Source: Streptomyces endocoffeicus
GTDB lineage: Bacteria; Actinomycetota; Actinomycetes; Streptomycetales; Streptomycetaceae
Direction of reading: 5' to 3'
Length of the DNA: 64,000 nt
NCBI RefSeq assembly: GCF_016741935.1
Contig: NZ_JAERRG010000007.1
Coordinates: 124,001 to 188,000 of the forward strand
Shown here: positions 9,116 to 17,919 of the stretch, in pieces
Layout of the letters: each line of letters begins with the position of its first letter
How positions within the stretch are numbered: position 1 is the stretch's first letter
Notes under the pieces: generated by a model
Database searches by the model: none
What the model saw: the letters and a program-made list of their open reading frames with translations, nothing else
What the model was told of the DNA's origin: nothing
Program-made: the position numbers and the translations under genes

Positions 9116-9283
9116 GAGCGGGGCCTTCCCTGAGTACGAGGCGTACAACGGGCACGTAAGCGTGGCGATATGGCTTGTGGGCCGCCGGAACAGGACGACA
9201 TCGCCAACCGGATGGCTGGATTCATGTCCTGGGCGACGGGGTTGATCCTTGCACGACCCACAGGGGTCGGCGCAAGCCCCGGA

Positions 9284-10576
9284 TCACTGATGCATCGCCA
9301 TGTCCGGTATAGGCAGTTGGCGTCGTTCGATGGCCGCGGCCATCACGTCGGGGAAGAGATCGGGGGTGCAGGCGAAGGCGGGCGCGCCCAGCGCGGCGAG
9401 CGCCGCCGCGTGCTCGCGGTCGTAGCTCGGCGCCCCCTCGTCGGACAGCGCGAGCAGCGTCACGAACTGCACCCCGGACGCCTTCATCGCGGCGACCCGG
9501 CCCAGCATCTCCTCGCGTATGCCGCCCTCGTAGAGGTCGCTGATGAGGACGACGACGGTGTCGGCGGGCCGGGTGATCTGCGACTGGCAGTAGGCCAGCG
9601 CGCGGTTGATGTCGGTGCCGCCGCCGAGTTGGGTGCCGAAGAGGACGTCCACCGGATCGTCGAGCTCCTCGGTCAGGTCGACCACGGAGGTGTCGAAGAC
9701 GACCAGCCGGGTGGCGAGGGAGCGCATCGAGGCGAGCACGGCGCCGAAGACCGAGGCGTAGACCACGGACGCGGCCATCGACCCCGACTGGTCGACGCAC
9801 AGCACCACGTCCTTCTTCACCCCGCGCGCGGCCCGGCCGTATCCGATGAGCCGCTCGGGGACGACCGTCCGGTGATCGGGCAGGTAGTTCTTGAGGTTGG
9901 CCCGGATGGTGCGGTCCCAGTCGATGTCCCGGTGGCGCGGGCGGCTGATCCGGGCCGAGCGGTCGAGCGCTCCGGTAAGGGTGGCGCGAGTGCGGGTGGC
10001 CAGCCGCTTCTCCAGATCCTCGACGACCTTACGGACAACGGCCCGCGCGGTGTTCTTGGTCGTCTCCGGCATCGCCTTGTTGAGCGACAGCAGCGTGCCC
10101 ACGAGATGGACGTCCGCCTCCACGGCCTCCAGCATCTCCGGCTCCAGCAGCAGGGCGGACAGCCCCAGCCGGTCGATGGCATCGCGCTGCATGACCTGGA
10201 CGACGGAGGTGGGGAAGTACGTACGGATGTCGCCGAGCCAGCGGGCCACTTGGGGTGCGGAGCCGCCGAGCCCGCCGGAGCGCGCACCGCTCCCGGCGCC
10301 CTGGGAACCGCCGCTGCGCCCGGCCGCCGTGCCGCTGCCGCCTGCGCCGTCACCGCCTCCGGAGCCGTAGAGGGCCTCGAGCGTGCGGTCCATGGCGGCA
10401 TCGGCCCCGCTGAGCGAACAGCCGGTGCCGTCGGCGCCCTGGCCGCCGAGCACCAGCCGCCAGCGCCGCAGCCGTTCCTGGTCGGTCTGGGGGTGGGCGT
10501 GGTTGAGAACAGGGTCCCCGTGGGGGTCGGCATCGACGTGGGGAGCGGCATCGCCGTGAGGGGCGCCGTGCGTCAT
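9284..10576 (-). CDS. VWA domain protein of a MoxR-associated cluster
   Basis: 430 aa, third gene of an operon with a MoxR ATPase and a DUF5682 protein. The N-terminus is His/Asp/Pro-rich (PHGDAAPHVDADPHGDP), then Gly/Ser-rich to about 90. An alpha-helical middle follows, then a C-terminal von Willebrand A domain with a complete MIDAS: DQSGS at about 262-266, Thr near 321 in GGGTD, and Asp near 346 in ISDLYEGG. Such VWA proteins usually act as metal-dependent adaptors for MoxR-type AAA+ remodelling ATPases. The ATG at 10576 overlaps the DUF5682 stop (ATGA), which fixes the start. Confidence 0.88.
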   Translation of the reverse strand: MTHGAPHGDAAPHVDADPHGDPVLNHAHPQTDQERLRRWRLVLGGQGADGTGCSLSGADAAMDRTLEALYGSGGGDGAGGSGTAAGRSGGSQGAGSGARSGGLGGSAPQVARWLGDIRTYFPTSVVQVMQRDAIDRLGLSALLLEPEMLEAVEADVHLVGTLLSLNKAMPETTKNTARAVVRKVVEDLEKRLATRTRATLTGALDRSARISRPRHRDIDWDRTIRANLKNYLPDHRTVVPERLIGYGRAARGVKKDVVLCVDQSGSMAASVVYASVFGAVLASMRSLATRLVVFDTSVVDLTEELDDPVDVLFGTQLGGGTDINRALAYCQSQITRPADTVVVLISDLYEGGIREEMLGRVAAMKASGVQFVTLLALSDEGAPSYDREHAAALAALGAPAFACTPDLFPDVMAAAIERRQLPIPDMAMHQ

Positions 10577-13206
10577 CGGGCTGCCTCCATGGAGTCGTTG
10601 GCGTGCGGGACGGGATCGAGACCCAGCAGCAGCCGCACCGTCGGTACGACGGCCGCCGCGCGGTCCGGGTCCAGCCCGGGTCCGAAGCCGGGTGCGGCGG
10701 GGGCGCCTTGGCCGCCAACGCCGGTGGGCCCGTCGGCCGCGGGGCCCCGGCGGACCAGCTCGCCCAGGGTGCGGCGCACGCCGGTGTCGTACGCGGAGAA
10801 GGTGCGCCGCAGCAGCGGCAGGACGTCGGTGAACGCCTCGGCGGGAACGGAGATCAGCCAGCGGTCGACCAGGCCGAGCAGCCGCTCGTCGTGGACCAGC
10901 AACATGCCGCCGCCCGCGCCACCACCGATGAACCCCTCGATCCAGGAGGCCGCTTCGGGCGGCTGGGTGCCGGGCGAGAGCGCGAGCCCCATCAGCCGGG
11001 CCGCCTCGTCCTCGGCCAGCCGGCCGTCGTCCAGCAGCAGCCGCGCGGCGCGGCCCCGGATCAGGCCGGGGGTGGCGGGGGTGCCGTCCCGCCCGGCGAG
11101 GTTGCGCAACATGGCCGCCCAGCGGGCCCGCAGACCGTCGGCGGCGCGAGGCTCGGCTGACCGCGTCTCCGTTGTCGACATGCCCGTTGTCGACATGTCG
11201 GTCTGCGTGTGTGGCTGCGTGTGTGGCTGCGTCCCGGTTTCTGTCCCGGTCCCCGTCTCCGTCCCGGCCATCTCTGTTTCCGACAGCAGGGCGATCGCCC
11301 GGTGCACGGCCTCCATATGGCGGCGCATCTCGGCGGCGCCGTCGGCGTCGAGGCCGACACAGGCGGGCGGCAGCCCGACCAGGATCCGCTCGGCCAGCCC
11401 GACCGCGACCTCGCCGAGCGCGGCGGTGTCGGTGCCCCGTACGTCCCCGTAGCGCACCGAACGCACCAGGGCGGGCAGGGCCTGGGCGAGATGGCCGACG
11501 TCCGCGTCGAGCGCGGCCCGGTCGGCGAGCGAGCGCATCACGATGGGGAGGGCCCCGGAGAGCCCGGCGAGCAGACAGCGCTCGGCCAGCTCGGTCACCT
11601 CGGCGAGCCCCTTGGCGCTCCGGGCCTCGGTCTCCGCCTTGGCGGTGGCCGCCGACAGCACCGTGGTGCCCCACACCCCCGCCTCGGCGACCCGCACGGC
11701 CAGCTCCGGCTCCCACCGCAGCCGCCAGGTCTCCCTGAAGGTGCCGGTGCTGCCGCGCGAGACGGCCGGGGCGCCCCAGTCGACCCCGAGGAGCCGCAGC
11801 CGGTGCAGCAGACGGCTGCGTCCCGCGTCGGTCTCCTTGCGCAGGTCCAGCTCCAGCTCGCGCTCCAGCGCCTCGGGCTTGAGCCGCAGCGAGCGCTGGG
11901 TGCGCGTCAGATCGCGCTGGAGCGGCACCGCCGGAGCCGACTCGGGCACTTCGCCCAGGATGTCGCCGACCACGAGCCGATCCCGTACGAGCGCGATCGG
12001 CACATCGGAGCCGTCGCACATCACCGCTCTCACGGCGTCGAGGGTCTCGGCGAGCCCGGCGAGCGGGCGTCCGCGCATGGCGGCCAGGGTTTCGGCGAGC
12101 CTTACGGCCTCGATGACATGGGCCGAGGACACCGCGAAGTCCTCGTCCCGCAGCAGCCCGGCGACCTTGGTGAGCCAGCGCTCGACGGGCCGGTCCGGGG
12201 CGTGGAAGAGATGGTCGTACCAGCCGGGCGAGGTGATGCCCGCCCCGTATCCGCTGTGCCGGGCCAGCCGCCGGTGCGTCCACGGCACCCAGCTGATCTC
12301 GGTCTTGACCTTGGGCAGCCCCTTGAGGAGCTTCCGGTCGGCGGTCGCGGTGGTCCGCTCTCCCAGCGCCGGTACGTGCCAGGCCCCGCAGACGACCGCG
12401 ACCTCGTCCCCGAACTCCCGCCGCGCCTCGCGCAGCCGCAGCCGCATATGGGCCTCGCGCACGGCGTCGTCCTCGTGCCCGCCGTGCCCGTACTCGGCGC
12501 GCAGCGCCTCCATGGCCTCCGCCACGGCCGTGAACGCCTCCGCGCCGCCGGTGCCGCGGTGCTCGATGACGTCCTCCCACCAGCGCTCCGGGTCGTCGTA
12601 TCCGGCAGCCTCGGAGAGGACGGCCAGTGGATCGACACGCATCCGCTCGGCGGAGGCGGCGGCCGGGGCGGTCTGGTCGCCTGGAGCCACCTGGTCGCCT
12701 GGGGCGGCCTGGTTACCGGGGTCCACCGGATCGAGCGGGCCCGGCTCAGCCGCCGGGGCCGAGGGACCGGCCGGATCGGAAGGACCAGCCGGATCGGATG
12801 GACCAGCCGGGGCGGGCTCAACCGCCGGGGCGGGCGCGGGCGCCGGGGGCTTCTTCGCCGCCATGGCCAGCGAGTTGGCCGCCGGGAGATCGATGAATCG
12901 CACCGGAACCTCATGGGCCAGCGCCCACTGGATGGCCGCCCACTCCGGGGAGAACCCGGCCAGCGGCCAGAATCCGGCGCGCCCCGGATCGTCCGCGGCA
13001 TGGGCGAGCAGCGCGACCGGCGGACGCATGTCCTTCTCGGCGGCGAGCCCCACGATCGCGTCCGCCTCCGGCGGCCCCTCGATCAGCACCACGCGCGGTG
13101 GGCACGCCTCCAGCGCGGCCCGTACCGCTCGCGCCGACCCGGGCCCGTGGTGCCGCACGCCCAGCAGCAGCGGGCCGGTGGCCCGCGCCCGTGGGGCGCC
13201 CGTCAT
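10573..13206 (-). CDS. DUF5682 family protein
   Basis: About 877 aa, cytoplasmic, function unknown. The N-terminus LLGVRHHGPGSARAVRAAL (about 14-32) followed by RVVLIEGPPEAD (38-49) resembles the His-containing strand and Glu-containing motif of TraB/EreA/ChaN-like (TIKI-type) proteins; that relation is my inference. Two low-complexity inserts interrupt it: a Pro/Ala/Asp repeat (AGPSDPAGPSDPAGPSAPA) near 135-190, and a Thr/Gln/His repeat (TGTETGTQPHTQPHTQTD) near 660. The ATG at 13206 overlaps the MoxR stop by 4 bp; the stop overlaps the VWA start by 4 bp. It always sits between these partners in the genomes I recall. Confidence 0.85.
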   Translation of the reverse strand: MTGAPRARATGPLLLGVRHHGPGSARAVRAALEACPPRVVLIEGPPEADAIVGLAAEKDMRPPVALLAHAADDPGRAGFWPLAGFSPEWAAIQWALAHEVPVRFIDLPAANSLAMAAKKPPAPAPAPAVEPAPAGPSDPAGPSDPAGPSAPAAEPGPLDPVDPGNQAAPGDQVAPGDQTAPAAASAERMRVDPLAVLSEAAGYDDPERWWEDVIEHRGTGGAEAFTAVAEAMEALRAEYGHGGHEDDAVREAHMRLRLREARREFGDEVAVVCGAWHVPALGERTTATADRKLLKGLPKVKTEISWVPWTHRRLARHSGYGAGITSPGWYDHLFHAPDRPVERWLTKVAGLLRDEDFAVSSAHVIEAVRLAETLAAMRGRPLAGLAETLDAVRAVMCDGSDVPIALVRDRLVVGDILGEVPESAPAVPLQRDLTRTQRSLRLKPEALERELELDLRKETDAGRSRLLHRLRLLGVDWGAPAVSRGSTGTFRETWRLRWEPELAVRVAEAGVWGTTVLSAATAKAETEARSAKGLAEVTELAERCLLAGLSGALPIVMRSLADRAALDADVGHLAQALPALVRSVRYGDVRGTDTAALGEVAVGLAERILVGLPPACVGLDADGAAEMRRHMEAVHRAIALLSETEMAGTETGTGTETGTQPHTQPHTQTDMSTTGMSTTETRSAEPRAADGLRARWAAMLRNLAGRDGTPATPGLIRGRAARLLLDDGRLAEDEAARLMGLALSPGTQPPEAASWIEGFIGGGAGGGMLLVHDERLLGLVDRWLISVPAEAFTDVLPLLRRTFSAYDTGVRRTLGELVRRGPAADGPTGVGGQGAPAAPGFGPGLDPDRAAAVVPTVRLLLGLDPVPHANDSMEAAR

Positions 13207-14348
13207 GCGGTCACCTCTCGGCACGCGCGGTAGAAGTCCTTCCAGCCCTCGCGCTCACGGACCACCGTCTCCAGGTACTCCTGCCAGATGACGCGGTCGG
13301 CCGCAGGGTCGCGGACGACCGCGCCCAGGATGCCCGCGGCCACATCGCCCGACCTGAGCACGCCGTCGCCGAAGTGGGCGGCGAGGGCGAGGCCGCCGGT
13401 GACCACGGAGATGGCCTCGGCCGTGGACAGCGTGCCCGAGGGCGACTTCAGCTTCGTACGGCCGTCGCCGGTCACTCCGTCGCGCAGCTCGCGGAAGACC
13501 GTGACCACCCGGCGGATCTCCTCGACGCCCTCCGGGAGCTCCGGGAGCTCCAGCGAGCGGCCGATCTGGGCGACGCGGCGGGAGACGATGTCGACCTCGT
13601 CCTCCGGGGTCGCGGGCAGCGGCAGTATGACCGTGTTGAAGCGGCGGCGCAGGGCGCTGGAGAGTTCGTTGACCCCGCGGTCGCGGTCGTTGGCGGTGGC
13701 GATCAGATTGAAGCCGCGGACCGCCTGGACCTCCGCCCCCAGCTCCGGGATCGGCAGCGTCTTCTCGGACAGGATGGTGATCAGCGTGTCCTGCACATCG
13801 GCCGGGACGCGGGTCAGCTCCTCCACGCGCGCGGTCATGCCGTCCGCCATCGCGCGCATCACCGGGCTCGGCACGAGCGCGTCCCGGCTCGGGCCGTGGG
13901 CGAGGAGCCGGGCGTAGTTCCACCCGTACCGGATGGCCTCCTCGGGTGTCCCGGCGGTGCCCTGGACCAGGAGGGTCGAGTCACCGCTGACCGCCGCCGC
14001 CAGATGCTCCGAGACCCATGTCTTGGCGGTGCCGGGCACGCCCAGCAACAGCAGGGCGCGGTCGGTCGCGAGGGTGGTGACGGCGACCTCGACGATGCGG
14101 CGCGGGCCCACGTACTTGGGTGTGATCACGGTGCCGTCGGGCAGCGTGCCGCCGAGCAGATAGGTGGCGACCGCCCACGGCGACAGCCGCCATCGTGCGG
14201 GCCGCGGGCGGTCGTCGGCGGCGGCCAGCGCGCTCAGCTCGGCGGCGAAGGCGTCCTCCGCGTGTGGACGCAGCGCTTCCGCGGCTCCGGCGGCCCCTGC
14301 CGCCCCGCTCGTATCGGTGGATTCGGTTCCGGGCACAGTGACGGTCAC
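13203..14348 (-). CDS. MoxR-family AAA+ ATPase
   Basis: 381 aa. Walker A GVPGTAKT at about 103-110; a Walker B-like ARVEEL segment within GMTARVEELTRVP; sensor-1 segment FNLIATANDRDRG; arginine-finger region ELSSALRRRF. This is a MoxR-type chaperone or remodelling ATPase, expected to work with the VWA protein two genes downstream. A GTG at 14348 is chosen next to GGGGGAG; the spacing of about 2 nt is short, and a second GTG four codons later is possible. It is the first gene of a three-gene operon in which every junction is an ATGA overlap, so stoichiometric synthesis is likely. Confidence 0.9.
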   Translation of the reverse strand: MTVTVPGTESTDTSGAAGAAGAAEALRPHAEDAFAAELSALAAADDRPRPARWRLSPWAVATYLLGGTLPDGTVITPKYVGPRRIVEVAVTTLATDRALLLLGVPGTAKTWVSEHLAAAVSGDSTLLVQGTAGTPEEAIRYGWNYARLLAHGPSRDALVPSPVMRAMADGMTARVEELTRVPADVQDTLITILSEKTLPIPELGAEVQAVRGFNLIATANDRDRGVNELSSALRRRFNTVILPLPATPEDEVDIVSRRVAQIGRSLELPELPEGVEEIRRVVTVFRELRDGVTGDGRTKLKSPSGTLSTAEAISVVTGGLALAAHFGDGVLRSGDVAAGILGAVVRDPAADRVIWQEYLETVVREREGWKDFYRACREVTA

Positions 14349-14408
14349 AGCTCCCCCACGACTCGTTTCCTCGTTCCGTTTCCGGACGCGTGAACCACAC
14401 TGCACCAC

Positions 14409-14466
14409 CCCACTGACAACCGGCCCTCCGTCAGGGAATGCGCAGGTCAAAGCGATTGTCAGTGGG
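14409..14466. promoter_or_regulatory. 11-bp perfect inverted repeat in the divergent MoxR/SWIM promoter region
   Basis: CCCACTGACAA at 14409-14419 and TTGTCAGTGGG at 14456-14466 are exact reverse complements, 36 bp apart, in the 137-bp gap between the divergent operons. Each arm contains TTGTCA pointing outward toward its own operon, so the arms could serve as paired -35 elements or as operator half-sites for one regulator. The match is direct; the role is inferred. Confidence 0.6.
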
Positions 14467-14485
14467 TGCCCGTACCGTCGCAGAC

Positions 14486-15925
14486 ATGAATCCGCAGGGG
14501 GAACGCTGGACGGCGGAACAGGTGCTGGCCCTGGCTCCTGACGCCGCGTCGCGCACGGCGGGCGGCAGGCTCGCCGCGGCCGGCAAGTGGTCGGGCGCGG
14601 GCGCGCACGGGCAGGCGGTGTGGGGGCTGTGCGCGGGCAGCGGCAGCAAGCCGTACCAGACGGTGGTCGATCTGAACGGGCCCGGATATCGGTGCAGTTG
14701 TCCGAGCCGGAAGTTCCCGTGCAAGCACGCGCTGGGTCTGCTGCTGTTGTGGGCGTCCGGCGAGGGGGGCGTGCCCGCGGGCGGGGAGCCGCCGGAGTGG
14801 GCCGGGCAGTGGCTCGGCGACCGGCGGGAGCGGGCCGAAAAGCTCGTCGCCGGGGCCCGGGATGGGGGCCCGGGCCCCGGCGGCGGGACGGGGGACGGTG
14901 CGGGAAAAGGGGGGAGCGGAGGCGCGGCCGATCCGGAGGCGGCGCGCCGCCGCGCCGAGCGGCGGGTCCAGCGCATCGCCGCGGGCGCCACGGAGTTGGA
15001 GCGGCGGCTCGCCGATCTGCTCCGCGACGGTCTGGCCTCCGCCGACCGCGCCGGGTACGGGGCGTGGGACGAGACGGCCGCGCGGATGATCGACGCCCAG
15101 GCACCGGGTCTTGAGGCGCGGGTGCGGGAGCTGGCCGCGATTCCGTCGTCCGGTCCGGGGTGGCCCGGCCGACTGCTGGCGGAGTGCGCACTGGCCCACC
15201 TGCTCAACCAGGGCTTTCTCCACCTGGACGGCCTCCCGGAGAAGCTGGCCGCCACTACGCGCACCCGCGTGGGCCTCACGACACCGGTGGCCGAGCTGCT
15301 GGCGACGGAGGAGGCGATCCGGGACCGCTGGCTGGTCCTGGGCCGCCAGGACGGCACGGACGGCAGGCTGACCACGCGCCGGATCTGGCTGCGGGGCGAG
15401 CGTACGCACCGTATGGCGCTGCTGCTCTCGTTCAGCACCCCCGGCCAGTCCCCCGAGCTCGCGCTGCCCACCGGCCTGGTGCTCGACGCGGACCTCGTCT
15501 ATTACCCGGCGGCCCGGCCGCTGCGGGCGGCGATCGGCACCCGGCACGAGGAGGTGGCGGAGGCCCCGCCCGCTACGGCGCCTCCAGCCCCCGAGGGGTG
15601 CGCTGTCGAGACCGCGCTGGCGGCCTATGGGGCGGCGCTCGGGGAGGATCCGTGGCTGGACGGCTGGCCGGTGGTGCTCGCCGAGGTGGTGCCGGTGCCG
15701 GGGGACGACGGATGGCAGCTGGCGGACGAGCGGAGCGGCTCGGCGCTGCCCGTCGATCCGCGCTGCGCGGGGCGCGCCGATCTGTGGCAGCTGATGGCGA
15801 TATCCGGTGGTGGCCCGGTCACCGTCTTCGGTGAGTGCGGCCATCGCGGCTTCTCCCCCATCACCACCTGGGATCCGACCCCCGTCTCGCTCATCGGCAC
15901 GGCAGCGCAGGGAGGCACCCGTTGA
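14486..15925 (+). CDS. SWIM zinc-finger family protein
   Basis: 479 aa. The SWIM zinc finger C-x-C-xn-C-x-H is seen as YRCSCPSRKFPCKHALGLLL (Cys70, Cys72, Cys79, His81), expected to bind nucleic acid or protein. The remainder is Ala/Arg-rich and probably helical; a Gly-rich linker lies at about 130-150. The ATG at 14486 starts MNPQGERWTAEQVLALAPDA; its ribosome binding site is poor. The stop overlaps the TTG start of the DUF5691 gene (TTGA). It forms the divergent half of the MoxR/DUF5682/VWA cluster, a co-occurrence known across actinobacteria but without an assigned function. Confidence 0.87.
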   Translation: MNPQGERWTAEQVLALAPDAASRTAGGRLAAAGKWSGAGAHGQAVWGLCAGSGSKPYQTVVDLNGPGYRCSCPSRKFPCKHALGLLLLWASGEGGVPAGGEPPEWAGQWLGDRRERAEKLVAGARDGGPGPGGGTGDGAGKGGSGGAADPEAARRRAERRVQRIAAGATELERRLADLLRDGLASADRAGYGAWDETAARMIDAQAPGLEARVRELAAIPSSGPGWPGRLLAECALAHLLNQGFLHLDGLPEKLAATTRTRVGLTTPVAELLATEEAIRDRWLVLGRQDGTDGRLTTRRIWLRGERTHRMALLLSFSTPGQSPELALPTGLVLDADLVYYPAARPLRAAIGTRHEEVAEAPPATAPPAPEGCAVETALAAYGAALGEDPWLDGWPVVLAEVVPVPGDDGWQLADERSGSALPVDPRCAGRADLWQLMAISGGGPVTVFGECGHRGFSPITTWDPTPVSLIGTAAQGGTR

Positions 15926-17796
15926 CCAGTACGACGCCCGTCGCGTCCAGCGCGCCCGTCGCGTCCAGCACGCCCGTCGCATCCACCGCGTCCACCGCGT
16001 CCTGGGACGATCTCGTCGCGGCCGCGCTGCTCGGCACCGAGCGGCGCACCCCGCCCGTCGCGCCGCGCCCCGGGCAGAACGTGCCATCCGCCCTGCTGGA
16101 CGCGGCCGCGCTCAGCACGGTGCGGCGGCGGGCCGGGCTGCGTCCCGCGCCCGCCCGGCCGGGGCCGGGCCGGGCGCCCGAGGATCCGCGGCCGGCGCTG
16201 CCCGCGGCTGCCCGCAGCAGGCTGGCGCTGCTGCTCGCCGACCGTTCGGCGCCGGGGCGCGGCGGTTCGCGCTCCGCGCCCGACCTCGCCGAGCTGCTGC
16301 CGCAGTGGCTCGCGCTGGCCAATCACCACGGCTATCGCGTGCCGGACGCGCTGCTTCCGGCGCTGCTCGACGCGGCCCGTGCCCGCACCGATCTGCGCGC
16401 CGAGGCACTGACGCTGGGCGGGCCGCGTGCGCTGTGGCTGGCCCGGCTCAACCCGGACTGGAAGTTCGCGCTGCGGGGCGCGGCGGGCCGGACGTCCGGA
16501 TCGATCCCGGAGCCGTCCGGGGCGGTCTCCGCACCGGACGAGGAACAGCGGCTGTGGGAGGAGGGGCTGTTCGCCGAGCGGGTGTCGCTGCTGGCGGCGG
16601 CCCGCCACCGCGACCCGGCGGCGGGGCTGGCGCTGCTCAGCGGCACCTGGTCGACCGAGCGCGCCGAGGACCGGCTGATGTTCCTGGACTCGCTGCGTGA
16701 CGATCTCTCCCCGTCCGACGAGCCGTTCCTCGAACAGGCGCTGTCCGACCGCAGCCGGAACGTCCGGGCGACCGCCGCCGAGCTGCTCTCCGCACTCCCC
16801 GACTCGGCGCTCGCCGCACGCATGGCCGAGCGGTCGCGGGGCTGTGTGTCGCTGACCACGGATGAGCCGACCGCTGATGGGCTGACCGCTGATGGGCTGA
16901 CCGCCGAGGGGTCAACCGGCGACGGGCGGACCGCCGACGGGCGAAGCTACGACGGGCGGACCGCCGACGGGCGGACGGGCGACGAGCGGACCTCCGACGA
17001 ACGGACGGCTGCCGAACGGACCGCCGCCGAACAAACCTCCGACGAGCTGACGGCCGCCGAACGGACGCCCCGGATAACCGTCCGCCCGCCGGACGAGTGC
17101 GACAGCGGAATGCAGCGCGACGGCATCGTGCCCAAGCCGCCCTCCGGCCGGGGGAAACGGTCCTGGTGGCTGGGCCAGTTGGTGGAGGCGACCCCGCTGG
17201 ACCGCTGGACCGAGTGGTTCGGCGGACGGGGTCCCGCCGAAATCGTGGCGCTGCCCGTCGCGGACGGCTGGCAGGCGGATCTGCACGCGGCCTGGTGCCG
17301 GGCCGCCGTGCGGCAGCGCAGCGCCGAGTGGTGCCGTGCGCTGCTCGGCGCCCCGGCGGTCGCGCCGGTCACCGCCGGGGAGGCGGCCCCCGCCGCCTGG
17401 CGCGACCCGGCGAAGCTGCTCTCCGCGCTGCCCGCCGGGGAGCGGGCGGAGTGGGTCGCCGAGTTCATCGCGTCCCATGGCCTGTCCGACGCCTTTCGGC
17501 TGCTCGGGGTGTGCGCGGTGCCCTGGGCCGAGCCCCTGGGCCGGGCCGTCGTCGACGCCCTGGACATCGCGCGCGACGCGGGCAGCTACCCCTGGAGCTT
17601 CAGCGGCGTCATGGGCCTGGCCGAGCGCTGCCTGGACCCGACCCAGGCGGACCGCCTCGAAGTACTGACGGCGATACCGGACGAGAGAGAGGGAGCGGCG
17701 CCCGGTGCCGGTGGCTATTGGGCGGAGGCATTCCAACGCCTGGTGGGCACGCTCCGGCTGAGAGAGGCGATGCGAGCGGAGCTCGACCCGAACTGA
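15922..17796 (+). CDS. DUF5691 family protein with an internal pentapeptide repeat
   Basis: About 624 aa, function unknown. It begins at a TTG (15922) with GGGAGG 6 nt upstream and overlaps the SWIM stop; no better start fits. The N-terminal third has SWDDLVAAALLGTERR, the usual opening of this family, and the rest is helical, HEAT-like in feel (FLDSLRDDLSPSDEPFLEQ, TAAELLSALP). Residues about 313-382 are a degenerate 5-aa repeat (TADGR / TADER / TAAER type) coded by 15-bp tandem DNA at 16861-17070, unlike the surrounding protein. The conserved C-terminal half continues with SWWLGQLVEATPLDRWTEWF. Confidence 0.83.
   Translation: MTSTTPVASSAPVASSTPVASTASTASWDDLVAAALLGTERRTPPVAPRPGQNVPSALLDAAALSTVRRRAGLRPAPARPGPGRAPEDPRPALPAAARSRLALLLADRSAPGRGGSRSAPDLAELLPQWLALANHHGYRVPDALLPALLDAARARTDLRAEALTLGGPRALWLARLNPDWKFALRGAAGRTSGSIPEPSGAVSAPDEEQRLWEEGLFAERVSLLAAARHRDPAAGLALLSGTWSTERAEDRLMFLDSLRDDLSPSDEPFLEQALSDRSRNVRATAAELLSALPDSALAARMAERSRGCVSLTTDEPTADGLTADGLTAEGSTGDGRTADGRSYDGRTADGRTGDERTSDERTAAERTAAEQTSDELTAAERTPRITVRPPDECDSGMQRDGIVPKPPSGRGKRSWWLGQLVEATPLDRWTEWFGGRGPAEIVALPVADGWQADLHAAWCRAAVRQRSAEWCRALLGAPAVAPVTAGEAAPAAWRDPAKLLSALPAGERAEWVAEFIASHGLSDAFRLLGVCAVPWAEPLGRAVVDALDIARDAGSYPWSFSGVMGLAERCLDPTQADRLEVLTAIPDEREGAAPGAGGYWAEAFQRLVGTLRLREAMRAELDPN
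16861..17070. repeat. 15-bp tandem repeat inside the DUF5691 gene
   Basis: Roughly fourteen degenerate 15-bp units of the type GACGGGCGGACCGCC keep the reading frame and code for x-T-A-D-G or x-T-A-E-R pentapeptides. The first two units (GATGGGCTGACCGCT) are identical. Base composition and codon choice here (AACAAACC, GATGGG) differ from the flanks. Confidence 0.85.
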
Positions 17797-17919
17797 CCCG
17801 GCCCGGCCTCCGGCTCGTGGGACGCCCTGGGCTCGGGGCGTGTGCTTGGTTCAGGATCCGGGACTCAGGCCCGGGGCGAGAGCAGTGCGACAGGCCCCGG
17901 GCGAGAGCCACGCGGCGGG

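Noticed and set aside
9284..12580. A single 1098-residue minus-strand protein
   Set aside because: It is the VWA frame extended backwards through an out-of-frame reading of DUF5682; Arg/Gly-rich with no domain, and the ATGA overlap at 10576 gives a better start.
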